Source: Dyadobacter pollutisoli (GTDB lineage: Bacteria > Bacteroidota > Bacteroidia > Cytophagales > Spirosomataceae). From it: a DNA stretch of 64,000 nucleotides. The translations under genes and the position numbers were made by a program. Of this stretch, positions 57,597 through 64,000 are shown one piece after another. Under the pieces are notes generated by a model. That model was not told where the DNA came from and searched no databases. It saw only the letters and a list, made by a program, of their open reading frames with translations. Every line of letters begins with the position of its first letter. Position 1 is the stretch's first letter. The DNA is taken from assembly GCF_026625565.1 (NCBI RefSeq), contig NZ_CP112998.1, positions 2,234,501 through 2,298,500 of the forward strand, read 5' to 3'.

Positions 57597-57628
57597 GGAT
57601 CAAATCAAAAACTTGTGGAGGGGATAGG
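57597..57628. repeat. Solo ISAon1-type left terminus, interrupted by IS copy 2
   Basis: GATCAAATCAAAAACTTGTG continues GAGGGGATAGG and then meets the end of IS copy 2. This is the left terminus of a copy-1-type element without its body. The last 8 bases GGGATAGG are the target duplication of copy 2. Confidence 0.75.
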
Positions 57629-57654
57629 GGATCAAGCTGAATTCTTGGGGAATA

Positions 57655-58647
57655 TTAAGCATAGAGTTTGGTAAGCCTGAATAGGAAAAATGGAATATCT
57701 CTCACTCCTCTGGATGACGACCTAAAAGCCTTGATCTTCGCATTGAAGGACTCAGCCGAAGCATTCGTGCTTCTGTTATTGAAGAAGTTCAGAATGTCCA
57801 GATAGTGGGTTTGAATAGATTTGGCAACGGTTTTGAAAGAATCAAGGCCGCAATCTTCCACTTGATTGTACCAGAGCGCAAGCTTTTTGAAGGCATGTTC
57901 TTTTGATTTACAAGTCCTAAAAATTGTCCCTAATCCTGTCGCCAGCTTGTAGGCTTGGTTTATGAGCGGATAACGCTCAAAGAGCAATCTGGAACGCTGG
58001 ATTTGCGAAGCAGTCCATTTGTCGCAGTGCTTAAATAACAAATAACGGCTTCTGACCAATAGCTGCTTGATTGTATCACCGTTTGCAAGAATTTCAGGTT
58101 CGTATGGCACACCTGCCTGCTTTGCAGCTTCAATAGCCTGATTCTCTTGATCCAGAGCTTGCCAACGATGTTTGATCCTGATTTCCTGGACAGCATCATA
58201 AGCAAGTTTTTGAACGTGAAACCGGTCTATAACCTTTGCTGCTTTGGAGAAACACCGACTGACTATCATTCCCATATTGGCAGCCATATCCAGTGTTACT
58301 TCCCGCACTTTGCTGCGAATACGCTTGGGAATTTTTCGCAAAACCTCAATCACTGATGCTGCTTGCGTACCCTTTATCATTGCCAGCAAAGAGCCTTTTC
58401 TACCTTTTGCAGCCTTATTAGTTACAATCGTGTAAAGTTCGCCATTGGATAGTGAAGTTTCGTCAATACTTAAATATGGACCGGTGTTTTCTGGATACAA
58501 AAGCCATTCAGCAGCATGCTCGCGCTGACCCCAGTCTTTGTAATCACTGATGTGGTCCTTGTATTGCTGTTGAAGCTGTTTGCCGTCGAGATGAAAGTAT
58601 TTGCCTAGCTGTGAACAACTGACGGGATTATTATCAATACATTGTTT
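57655..58647 (-). CDS. ISAon1-type transposase catalytic protein (ORF B), copy 2
   Basis: An intact DDE transposase. The triad residues are in YLSIDETSLS, VTLDMAANMGMI and NASAESFNAKIKAF, with DRFHVQKLAYDAVQEIRIKH as helical signature. The frame is open from after a TAA at 58650-58648 and lacks an ATG before the conserved part (DNNPVSCSQLGKYFHLDGKQ). It overlaps ORF A in the +1 frame. It is diverged from the other three copies in the window but has no damage. Confidence 0.85.
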   Translation of the reverse strand, partial: KQCIDNNPVSCSQLGKYFHLDGKQLQQQYKDHISDYKDWGQREHAAEWLLYPENTGPYLSIDETSLSNGELYTIVTNKAAKGRKGSLLAMIKGTQAASVIEVLRKIPKRIRSKVREVTLDMAANMGMIVSRCFSKAAKVIDRFHVQKLAYDAVQEIRIKHRWQALDQENQAIEAAKQAGVPYEPEILANGDTIKQLLVRSRYLLFKHCDKWTASQIQRSRLLFERYPLINQAYKLATGLGTIFRTCKSKEHAFKKLALWYNQVEDCGLDSFKTVAKSIQTHYLDILNFFNNRSTNASAESFNAKIKAFRSSSRGVRDIPFFLFRLTKLYA

Positions 58648-58984
58648 TTAAAAAATCAGCGAACTCCTTGGTCATCCGAGTTCCCTGTTGCACTACATTC
58701 CAATCCCTGCTAACAATGTCGCCGGTGTCCTTGACTTCCCACCGGCGGCGCTTGATACAGAGTGTGACACGTTGGTTACGAATCGGAAAATCCTGAATGT
58801 ATATCTCGGGTAAAAAGCCTTTGGACTCTAATTTTTGATCCTTGTATTCGGCAGGAGGAAGATTCTTTTCTTCCAGATAGATATTCAGGCCAGTGAGGCC
58901 TTCAACTATTTTGGAAAGCTCGAAATAATCGAGGATGCCCTCGGGCAACAGGAAACGGACTAGGGCTTGGTAAGACTCTTGCAA
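58634..58984 (-). CDS. ISAon1-type transposase N-terminal protein (ORF A), copy 2
   Basis: A 116-residue protein starting MQESYQALVRFLLPEGILDY at a TTG codon, with the basic part RNQRVTLCIKRRRWEVKDTG and VVQQGTRMTKEFADFLK. TTTTTTAAAA precedes the end of the frame, as in the other copies. It is followed by ORF B. Confidence 0.8.
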   Translation of the reverse strand: MQESYQALVRFLLPEGILDYFELSKIVEGLTGLNIYLEEKNLPPAEYKDQKLESKGFLPEIYIQDFPIRNQRVTLCIKRRRWEVKDTGDIVSRDWNVVQQGTRMTKEFADFLKTMY

Positions 58985-59063
58985 TGCTCTTTAAATTGAT
59001 TCATCGCAAAACAAACAATTATTTTCCTTCCCCCCAACTTTTCGGACTGATCCGGGATAGGGG

Positions 59064-59104
59064 GGATCAAATCAAAAACTTGTGGAGCGTATAGGATTTA
59101 TCTA
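59064..59104. repeat. Second solo ISAon1-type left terminus
   Basis: GGATCAAATCAAAAACTTGT continues GGAGCGTATAGGATTTATCTA and is then directly followed by the start of copy 3, which has the same opening. The sequence GAGCGTATAGGATTTATCTA is also the inner part of the copy-1 terminus, so this is a 41-bp IS end without a body. Confidence 0.75.
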
Positions 59105-59175
59105 GGATCAAATCAAAAACTTGTGGAGGGGATAGGATTTTTCTAGGTTTGTGTTTTTAATCAAACCATTTTGTT

Positions 59176-59550
59176 TTGGAGAGTTTCTTGCCGCTTCTTG
59201 AGTTAATCTTACCGGATTTTATAATTGAAAACTACTTGCTGACTCACGTAGAGAAGTCAGAAGAGCGCTATCATGTTTATTTGGAAGAGAAGAATTATCC
59301 AGAAGGTGACCCAAGAAAAGCCGACTTACTCTCCAAAGGTTATTTTCCCACCATTACTCTACAAGATTTCCCGATTCGAGGTCATAAGGTATTTCTTCAT
59401 ATCAAACGCCGTAGATGGCTCAATACCAGGACTGGAAAAGTGGTTTGCAGGGACTGGACAGAGGTAGCTGAAGGAACGCGGATGACGAGTGAGTTTTCCG
59501 CTTTTTTAAAACCGGGCCGCCGGGCGGAAATTGGTGGATACGAGGGCTAA
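59176..59550 (+). CDS. ISAon1-type ORF A, copy 3, with GC-rich insertion
   Basis: A 124-residue protein with a TTG start (MESFLPLLELILPDFIIENY). Near the end it has FLKPGRRAEIGGYEG where copy 4 has FLKVVGGYEG. The extra bases contain CCGGGCCGCCGGGCGG, the same 16-bp GC-rich string found in the damaged tRNA-Lys units. The insertion keeps the frame. Confidence 0.75.
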   Translation: MESFLPLLELILPDFIIENYLLTHVEKSEERYHVYLEEKNYPEGDPRKADLLSKGYFPTITLQDFPIRGHKVFLHIKRRRWLNTRTGKVVCRDWTEVAEGTRMTSEFSAFLKPGRRAEIGGYEG

Positions 59551-60516
59551 CGATGCTTGGAGTATTGGCCGTTTTTATGGGGTCAATGGCAGGGATCTAT
59601 TACGCCAATATCGTGATTTTCAGAGCGGATTTAAAGACTGGGATCAGCGAGGGCACGCAAAAAAATGGCTTCTCTACCCTCAAAATTTGGGATTACAGCT
59701 ATCGATAGACGAAACCAGCCTTTCCCGTGGTGAACTTTATACAATACTTACAAACAAAGCAGCCAAAGGCGGGCCAGGAAGCATAGTGGCCATTGTGGCT
59801 GGTACTAAGGCCGAAGCAGTTATTGAAGTCATTCGCAAAATCCCCGAATCGCTACGTAAGAAAGTAACTGAAATCACCTTGGACATGGCCGGTAGCATGA
59901 CTATGATCGCCAAGCGATGTTTTCCTCGGGCTGTGCGCGTCACAGATCGTTTTCACGTGCAAAGGCTAGCTATTGAAGCTTTGCAAGAAATCCGTATTAA
60001 ACATCGCTGGGAAGCTCTGGACTCAGAAATGATGCCATCGAACAGGCTAAAATAAATCAAATTGAATATCTGCCCGAAGTATTGTCAAATGGTGACACGG
60101 TTAAGCAGCTCTTGGCTCGCAGCAGGTACGCACTTTATAAAAAGCCAAATACCTGGACAGAGAGCCAAAAAGAAAGAGCTGAATTAGTCTTTGAGCGCTT
60201 CCCTGACCTTAAAAAAGCATATGATCTGGCTCAGGAACTTAGCAATATCTTCACCAATACGACCGAAAAGATTTACGGATTAACTAGGCTTGCAAAGTGG
60301 CATGAAAAGGTCAGGCAATCCGGTTTTAAATCATTTAATACGGTCGCCCGATCGATCGAGAACCACTATAAAACTATCGTCAATTACTTCGATAATCGGA
60401 GCACTAACGCTTCGGCAGAATCCTTCAACGCAAAGATCAAAGCGTTCAGGAGTCAGTTCAGGGGTGTCAGAAACGTCGAATTCTTCCTTTATCGCCTTAC
60501 TCAGTTATATGCTTAA
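59531..60516 (+). pseudogene. ISAon1-type transposase ORF B, copy 3, one-base deletion
   Basis: The frame from 59531 (VDTRANDAWSIGRFYGVNGR) matches copy 4 up to HRWEALD, then reads out of frame and stops at 60055. The rest continues in another frame from 60056 to 60516 (NGDTVKQLLARSRYALYKKP and on). At the break, copy 4 has GAGAAAATGATG and this copy has CAGAAATGATG, the loss of one A. The catalytic Glu part is separated from the two Asp parts, so the transposase is inactive. Confidence 0.88.
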
Positions 60517-60555
60517 TCCAAGTTGCTCCACAACATTTGGTCTTGATCCAGTTTC

Positions 60556-60903
60556 TTGCCGCTTATCGAGTTAATCTTACCGGATTTTATAATTGAGAAT
60601 TATTTGCTGACCCATGTAGAGAAGTCAGACGAACGTTATCATGTTTATTTGGAAGAGAAGAATTACGAAGAAGCCGATCCAAGACGTTCAGATTTACTCT
60701 CCAAAGGTTATTTTCCCTCCATTACTCTACAAGATTTTCCAATTCGAGGTCACAAAGTTTTTCTTCATGTCAAACGTCGCAGATGGCTCAATACTATGAC
60801 GGGTAAAGTTGTCCATAGAGATTGGAACGAGGTAGCAGAAGGAACGCGGATGACGAGTGAGTTTTCCGCTTTTTTAAAAGTGGTTGGTGGATACGAGGGC
60901 TAA
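60556..60903 (+). CDS. ISAon1-type ORF A, copy 4, lacking its first codons
   Basis: A 115-residue frame beginning at a TTG (MPLIELILPDFIIENYLLTH) that corresponds to codon 5 of the copy-3 protein. The rest, RGHKVFLHVKRRRWLNTMTG and TRMTSEFSAFLKVVGGYEG, is normal. The natural start and its upstream region are deleted, so expression is doubtful. Confidence 0.7.
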   Translation: MPLIELILPDFIIENYLLTHVEKSDERYHVYLEEKNYEEADPRRSDLLSKGYFPSITLQDFPIRGHKVFLHVKRRRWLNTMTGKVVHRDWNEVAEGTRMTSEFSAFLKVVGGYEG

Positions 60904-61870
60904 TGATGTTTGGAGTATTGGCCGTTTTTATGGCGTCAATGGCAAGGATCTGTTACGCCACTACCGTGATTTTCAGAGCGGATTCAAAGATTGGGACCAG
61001 AGAGGGCACGCAAAAAAATGGCTTCTGTACCCTGAAAATTTGGGACCACAGCTATCGATAGACGAAACCAGCCTTTCCCGTGGTGAACTTTATACAATAC
61101 TTACAAACAAAGCTGCTAAAGGCGGAAGAGGGAGTATAGTAGCTATTGTGGCCGGCACTAAGGCGGAAGTGGTCATTGAGGTCATTCGTAAGATCCCCGA
61201 GGCTCAACGCAAAAAAGTAACAGAAATAACTCTGGATATGGCCGGTAGTATGACTATGATTGCTAAGCGGTGTTTTTCGCAAGCTACACGCGTTACTGAC
61301 CGTTTTCACGTGCAAAGGCTAGCTGTTGAAGCTTTGCAAGAACTCCGCATCAAACACCGCTGGGAAGCTCTGGATAGAGAAAATGATGCCATTGAACAAG
61401 CGACAGTCACTCAAACCGAATATGTCGCGGAAGTATTGTCAAACGGAGACACCGTTAAGCAACTGTTGGCACGTAGCAGATATGCACTTTACAAAAAGCC
61501 AAACACCTGGACTGAGAATCAAAAAGAGAGAGCCCATCTGGTCTTTGAGCGCTTCCCAGACCTTAAAAAAGCATATGATCTGGCTCAGGAACTTAGCAAT
61601 ATCTTCACCAATACGACCGAAAAGATTTACGGATTAACTAGGCTTGCAAAGTGGCATGAAAAGGTCAGGCAATCCGGTTTTAAATCATTTAATACGGTCG
61701 CCCGATCGATCGAGAACCACTATAAAACTATCGTCAATTACTTCGATAATCGGAGCACTAACGCTTCGGCAGAATCCTTCAATGCTAAAATCAAAGCGTT
61801 TAGAAGTCAATTCAGAGGCGTAAGAAATGTAGAGTTCTTCCTTTACAGGCTCACTCAATTATATGCTTAA
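60884..61870 (+). CDS. ISAon1-type transposase catalytic protein (ORF B), copy 4
   Basis: A 328-residue intact DDE transposase with a possible TTG start (MVDTRANDVWSIGRFYGVNG) overlapping ORF A by 20 bp in the +1 frame. The triad is in LSIDETSLS, LDMAGSMTMI and ASAESFNAK. From about 61562 to 61779 it is base-for-base identical to copy 3, while the sequences on both sides differ at many sites, a sign of gene conversion. Confidence 0.88.
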   Translation: MVDTRANDVWSIGRFYGVNGKDLLRHYRDFQSGFKDWDQRGHAKKWLLYPENLGPQLSIDETSLSRGELYTILTNKAAKGGRGSIVAIVAGTKAEVVIEVIRKIPEAQRKKVTEITLDMAGSMTMIAKRCFSQATRVTDRFHVQRLAVEALQELRIKHRWEALDRENDAIEQATVTQTEYVAEVLSNGDTVKQLLARSRYALYKKPNTWTENQKERAHLVFERFPDLKKAYDLAQELSNIFTNTTEKIYGLTRLAKWHEKVRQSGFKSFNTVARSIENHYKTIVNYFDNRSTNASAESFNAKIKAFRSQFRGVRNVEFFLYRLTQLYA

Positions 61871-61933
61871 TCCTAGTTGCTCCACAACATTTGGTCTTGA
61901 TCCATTTAATTGGCTCATTGTTTCTATTGGTTT

Positions 61934-61949
61934 AATGTAATATTGCGAT
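61934..61949. promoter_or_regulatory. Third ArsR-like operator, at the arsR 3' side
   Basis: AATGTAATATTGCGAT is a near match to ATTGTAATATTACGAT in the arsR promoter region. It stands between the IS copy 4 end and the arsR stop. It may once have controlled a gene now displaced by the IS. Confidence 0.4.
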
Positions 61950-61974
61950 TGATTTCTTCAAAAAAATACCCCGA

Positions 61975-62307
61975 TTAATTACAGCAGGATGTAGTGACGG
62001 CAAACGTATCCAGAAAGGAGCCAAAAGTTTTTTGTGCTTCCTCCCACACGACTGGGTTAATGCAATAGCATACCCGTGGCGGGTTAATTTCACCCTGAAT
62101 GATTCCGATCCGTTTCAATTCCTTTAAATGTTGCGATACAGTCGCCTGGGCAAGTTCCAGCTCATCGACCAAATCACCGCAAACACAGGCTTTCCTTGCA
62201 ATCAGCAGCTGCATGATCGCAACTCTTGCCGGATGCGAAAACGCCTTGGCCAGATCTGCAATCCGGTTCTGTTGCTCGGTGAATATTTCAGTTTTTGTGA
62301 CTCCCAT
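61975..62307 (-). CDS. arsR: ArsR-family regulator, probably arsenite-responsive
   Basis: A 110-residue ArsR/SmtB repressor. The HTH is DELELAQATVSQHLKELKRI and the wing GEINPPRVCYCINP. It has Cys in KACVCGDLV, the CxC position used in arsenic-sensing ArsR proteins, plus CYC in the wing and a C-terminal SCCN. This suggests As(III) or another thiophilic metal as ligand (inference). It is divergent from the arsenate-reductase-like gene, with two palindromes between. Confidence 0.85.
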   Translation of the reverse strand: MGVTKTEIFTEQQNRIADLAKAFSHPARVAIMQLLIARKACVCGDLVDELELAQATVSQHLKELKRIGIIQGEINPPRVCYCINPVVWEEAQKTFGSFLDTFAVTTSCCN

Positions 62308-62334
62308 GATGCAAATATAAAGATCAATTTATTA

Positions 62335-62392
62335 ATTGTAATATTACGATAAATATTTTTTTGTTCGATTATTTCAATCGTATCTTTACGAT
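62335..62392. promoter_or_regulatory. Two palindromic ArsR operators between the divergent genes
   Basis: ATTGTAATATTACGAT (62335-62350) and ATCGTATCTTTACGAT (62377-62392) both have the form ATYGTA-N4-TACGAT and lie 42 bp apart, about four helical turns. Each is near the start of one of the divergent genes. Confidence 0.65.
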
Positions 62393-62425
62393 CTGTTTGA
62401 ACAACTACTTACTTTAATTAAATAT

Positions 62426-63127
62426 ATGAACCTGATCAATTTATTAATTATATCCTTTTTGACTACTGCTGCCACCATGCCATCGCAAAACCTCGACATC
62501 AAGAAAGTCTTGAATCCAAAGCTGTCTGCTTACATCAACACCATTAAGGAAGACTTCTCAAAAATACCCAAAGACCGCCTGGCGGAACTTGACAAGATTG
62601 CACAATTTATAGAAAAGCAAGTAAAAGCGGCACAACCGGCGCAGCTGACTTATATCTGTACCCATAATTCCAGACGCAGCCATTTCGGACAAATCTGGGC
62701 AGCTACTGCCGCTGCCTACTATGATATTCCCAATGTGAAAGCATATTCCGGCGGTACTGAGGCTACCGCATTCAATGAACGAGCTGTTGCTGCCTGTGTG
62801 AGAGCGGGTTTTGATGTTGCAAAAATATCAGAAGGCAAAAACCCCGTTTATCATGTAAGCTATGCGGATGGAACTGAACCTGTAAAGGCATTCTCGAAGA
62901 AATATAATGACAGTAGCAATCCTCAAAGCAATTTCTGCGCTATAATGACCTGTTCCCAGGCTGATGAAGCTTGTCCTGTTGTAAAAGGTGCTGCTTCAAG
63001 GGTTGCCATCCCTTATAATGACCCGAAGGAATTTGATGGTAAACCGGAAGAAGCGGCCAAATACGACGAACGTTGCAAGCAGATCGCGACAGAAACACTC
63101 TATGTTTTTTCAAAGGTGAAAATGTGA
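62426..63127 (+). CDS. Low-molecular-weight phosphatase / arsenate reductase-like protein
   Basis: A 233-residue protein. The active-site loop is YICTHNSRRSHFGQIWAATA (CX5R-S), as in thioredoxin-coupled ArsC and LMW tyrosine phosphatases. AYSGGTEATAFNERAVAACV follows, and the Asp/Cys segment CAIMTCSQADEACPVVKGAA holds the resolving Cys candidates. The first 20 residues (MNLINLLIISFLTTAATMPS) are hydrophobic and look like a signal, which is unusual for ArsC. An internal ATG at 62477 would give a normal cytoplasmic start. With the divergent arsR it forms a small arsenic module. Confidence 0.85.
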   Translation: MNLINLLIISFLTTAATMPSQNLDIKKVLNPKLSAYINTIKEDFSKIPKDRLAELDKIAQFIEKQVKAAQPAQLTYICTHNSRRSHFGQIWAATAAAYYDIPNVKAYSGGTEATAFNERAVAACVRAGFDVAKISEGKNPVYHVSYADGTEPVKAFSKKYNDSSNPQSNFCAIMTCSQADEACPVVKGAASRVAIPYNDPKEFDGKPEEAAKYDERCKQIATETLYVFSKVKM

Positions 63128-63132
63128 ATTCA

Positions 63133-64000
63133 CTAATGGACGCCAATGCGCAGGCCGATGCGATAGGGCAGAACCCGCACCCACGTGTTGCTGTCGTAAG
63201 CGGGTCTGATGGCGGTGTTGGCAAATAGTTCAATCAGGAGGGCTGTTGAACGATTTCCAGTCAGCGTTTTTCCGAGTGTTACTTCTGCATTCATTACCGT
63301 GCGATGTAGGTTGAACTGGTAAACGGCTTCCCCGCCAACTCCCCAATGCAAACCTGAAAAGAGTGAAATAGGAGCACTGTATCCGAGTCGAAGTCCGGCC
63401 TGAATATGATTTGATCGGTCGGTTAACGTATCGCGTAGCTGTGTAACAATCATGGAACGATCGGGCTGCACTGCTACGGAATACTCGCCATTTGGCACCT
63501 GATAACGGATAGCCTGGCCGAATTGACGAAGTACTGCGCCCATCTCCAGTTGTCTGTCGCGAGAAAGTGATTGCTGCCGACCGACGTACAGGTCCCATCC
63601 CAACCGCTGTGGCAGCGATGTGCGCAAGTTCTCTAACTGTACAGCGATGTTACCTTCCCTGACTTTCGAATTCATTACACTGTAGCCCAGAAATGGTCCT
63701 CCTTTTACTACCCATGTATGCGAGGCGTGAACCGGTTCGGCTTTAATGTTTTCGTTGCTGGCAGATTGTATAGGCAAATGAGGAGGTAAAAGTCCGACAG
63801 AAAGATAGGAGATGTGCCGGGCATTTAAAGGCTGCATGTTCCCAATTATATTATCATTGAAATCAGCTGCTAATAATGATGAATCTTTCCCTGATGTAAA
63901 TTTACTTTTCGCTGGGTCTCGCCAGAAAAAGGATGAATTTATTTCATCAGCATAGCTGATACCTGAGCGAATGCTGTTTTTTAGATTACTTCGGTGACTA
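63133..64000 (-). CDS. Outer-membrane-barrel-type protein, 5' end outside window
   Basis: The frame is open from the window edge to a stop at 63133 (289 codons visible). A Met at 63837 is not the true start, because the same frame runs on upstream (SYADEINSSFFWRDPAKSKF and more). The first about 80 visible residues are a polar linker. The rest has barrel-type strands: KGGPFLGYSVMNSKVREGNI, RLGWDLYVGRQQS, AGLRLGYSAPISLF, HWGVGGEAVYQFNL and the end YRIGLRIGVH. The layout matches the C-terminal part of the protein at 2821-4122, so an N-terminal membrane helix and a sigma partner may lie beyond the edge. Confidence 0.7.
   Translation of the reverse strand, partial: SHRSNLKNSIRSGISYADEINSSFFWRDPAKSKFTSGKDSSLLAADFNDNIIGNMQPLNARHISYLSVGLLPPHLPIQSASNENIKAEPVHASHTWVVKGGPFLGYSVMNSKVREGNIAVQLENLRTSLPQRLGWDLYVGRQQSLSRDRQLEMGAVLRQFGQAIRYQVPNGEYSVAVQPDRSMIVTQLRDTLTDRSNHIQAGLRLGYSAPISLFSGLHWGVGGEAVYQFNLHRTVMNAEVTLGKTLTGNRSTALLIELFANTAIRPAYDSNTWVRVLPYRIGLRIGVH

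Larger units (their letters stand above)
57629..59053 (-). mobile_element. ISAon1-type insertion sequence, divergent copy 2, with 8-bp target duplication
   Basis: An element of 1425 bp. The terminal inverted repeats are GGATCAAGCTGAATTCTTGG and, from the other end, GGATCAGTCCGAAAAGTTGG, both continuing GG. The 8 bases GGGATAGG stand directly outside both ends (57621-57628 and 59054-59061), a perfect target duplication. It is clearly diverged from copies 1, 3 and 4 in sequence and terminal repeats, so it is a different IS of the same group. Confidence 0.9.
59105..60549 (+). mobile_element. ISAon1-type insertion sequence, copy 3 (frameshifted)
   Basis: About 1445 bp from GGATCAAATCAAAAACTTGT to the right end ACATTTGGTCTTGATCC. 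It is related to copy 1 and very close to copy 4. It lacks a target duplication (TTTATCTA left, AGTTTCTT right). Its right end abuts copy 4 directly. ORF A carries a 15-bp net in-frame insertion and ORF B is frameshifted. Confidence 0.85.
60550..61903 (+). mobile_element. ISAon1-type insertion sequence, copy 4, 5'-truncated
   Basis: The right end is ACATTTGGTCTTGATCC at 61903. The left end is missing: the sequence begins with AGTTTCTTGCCGCTTATCGA directly after the end of copy 3, where copy 3 has GGAGAGTTTCTTGCC. The terminal repeat and the first codons of ORF A are therefore lost. Copy 3 probably inserted into or recombined with this copy. ORF B is intact. Confidence 0.85.

Overview
The window looks like a chromosomal segment of a Bacteroidota bacterium, most likely Cytophagales and close to Dyadobacter or another spirosomatid (inference from gene content, not a database search). 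Supporting signs are moderate GC, few Shine-Dalgarno sites, Bacteroidota-type promoters (TTTG-N19/20-TAnnTTTG before tRNA-Thr, the tRNA-Lys array and a CHRD lipoprotein), PorT-like outer-membrane barrels beside ECF sigma factors, LytS-type and TPR histidine kinases, many short lipoproteins and ISAon1-type insertion sequences.

Layout. 1-6.2 kb: an exported protein cut by the window edge, a LytS-type kinase, a PQQ-type sugar dehydrogenase lipoprotein, an ECF sigma factor with a membrane-anchored barrel partner, a lipoprotein and an AHSA1-ArsR operon. 6.2-11.5 kb: a minus-strand run with a YegD-like Hsp70, DUF4256, a membrane protein, a YdeI-like protein, an AlkD-like protein and a second ArsR-AHSA1-DoxX operon. 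11.7-19.9 kb: a TPR histidine kinase, an ECF sigma factor with a long membrane and C-terminal extension, catalase-peroxidase KatG, and an SDR oxidoreductase with an AraC regulator. 20.1-30.4 kb: a NEW3/ABC exporter operon, a VOC protein, a GH13 alpha-glucosidase divergent from TreZ, two oxidoreductases and a TetR regulator.

30.4-40.2 kb is the most coherent accessory block. It holds an AraC regulator, a truncated AraC paralogue, an MFS exporter, a secreted alpha/beta hydrolase with a predicted Cys nucleophile, a cyclophilin-like lipoprotein, a decayed molybdenum hydroxylase gene and an intact PaoABC-type periplasmic aldehyde oxidoreductase. Four promoters share paired copies of a TGTTTGATATTCATAACCTA-like site spaced 21 bp apart, and the AraC gene carries two copies in inverted orientation. 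I read this as one AraC regulon, plausibly for aldehyde or electrophile detoxification (inference).

40.6-42.6 kb: an ISAon1-type IS beside an odd array of four tRNA-Lys-like units, two good tRNA-Lys genes alternating with two identical damaged copies that carry a 16-bp GC-rich insert. 42.7-57.5 kb: mainly housekeeping genes (RhlE-type helicase, CbpA/CbpM, VF530, Gfo/Idh/MocA, Ada-like, MiaA, GltA, PdxH, DUF349, tRNA-Thr). 57.6-61.9 kb: a pile of three further IS copies, one inserted with a perfect 8-bp target duplication into stacked IS termini, one frameshifted and one 5'-truncated. 62-64 kb: a divergent arsR/arsenate-reductase-like pair with palindromic operators, and a barrel protein that runs off the window.
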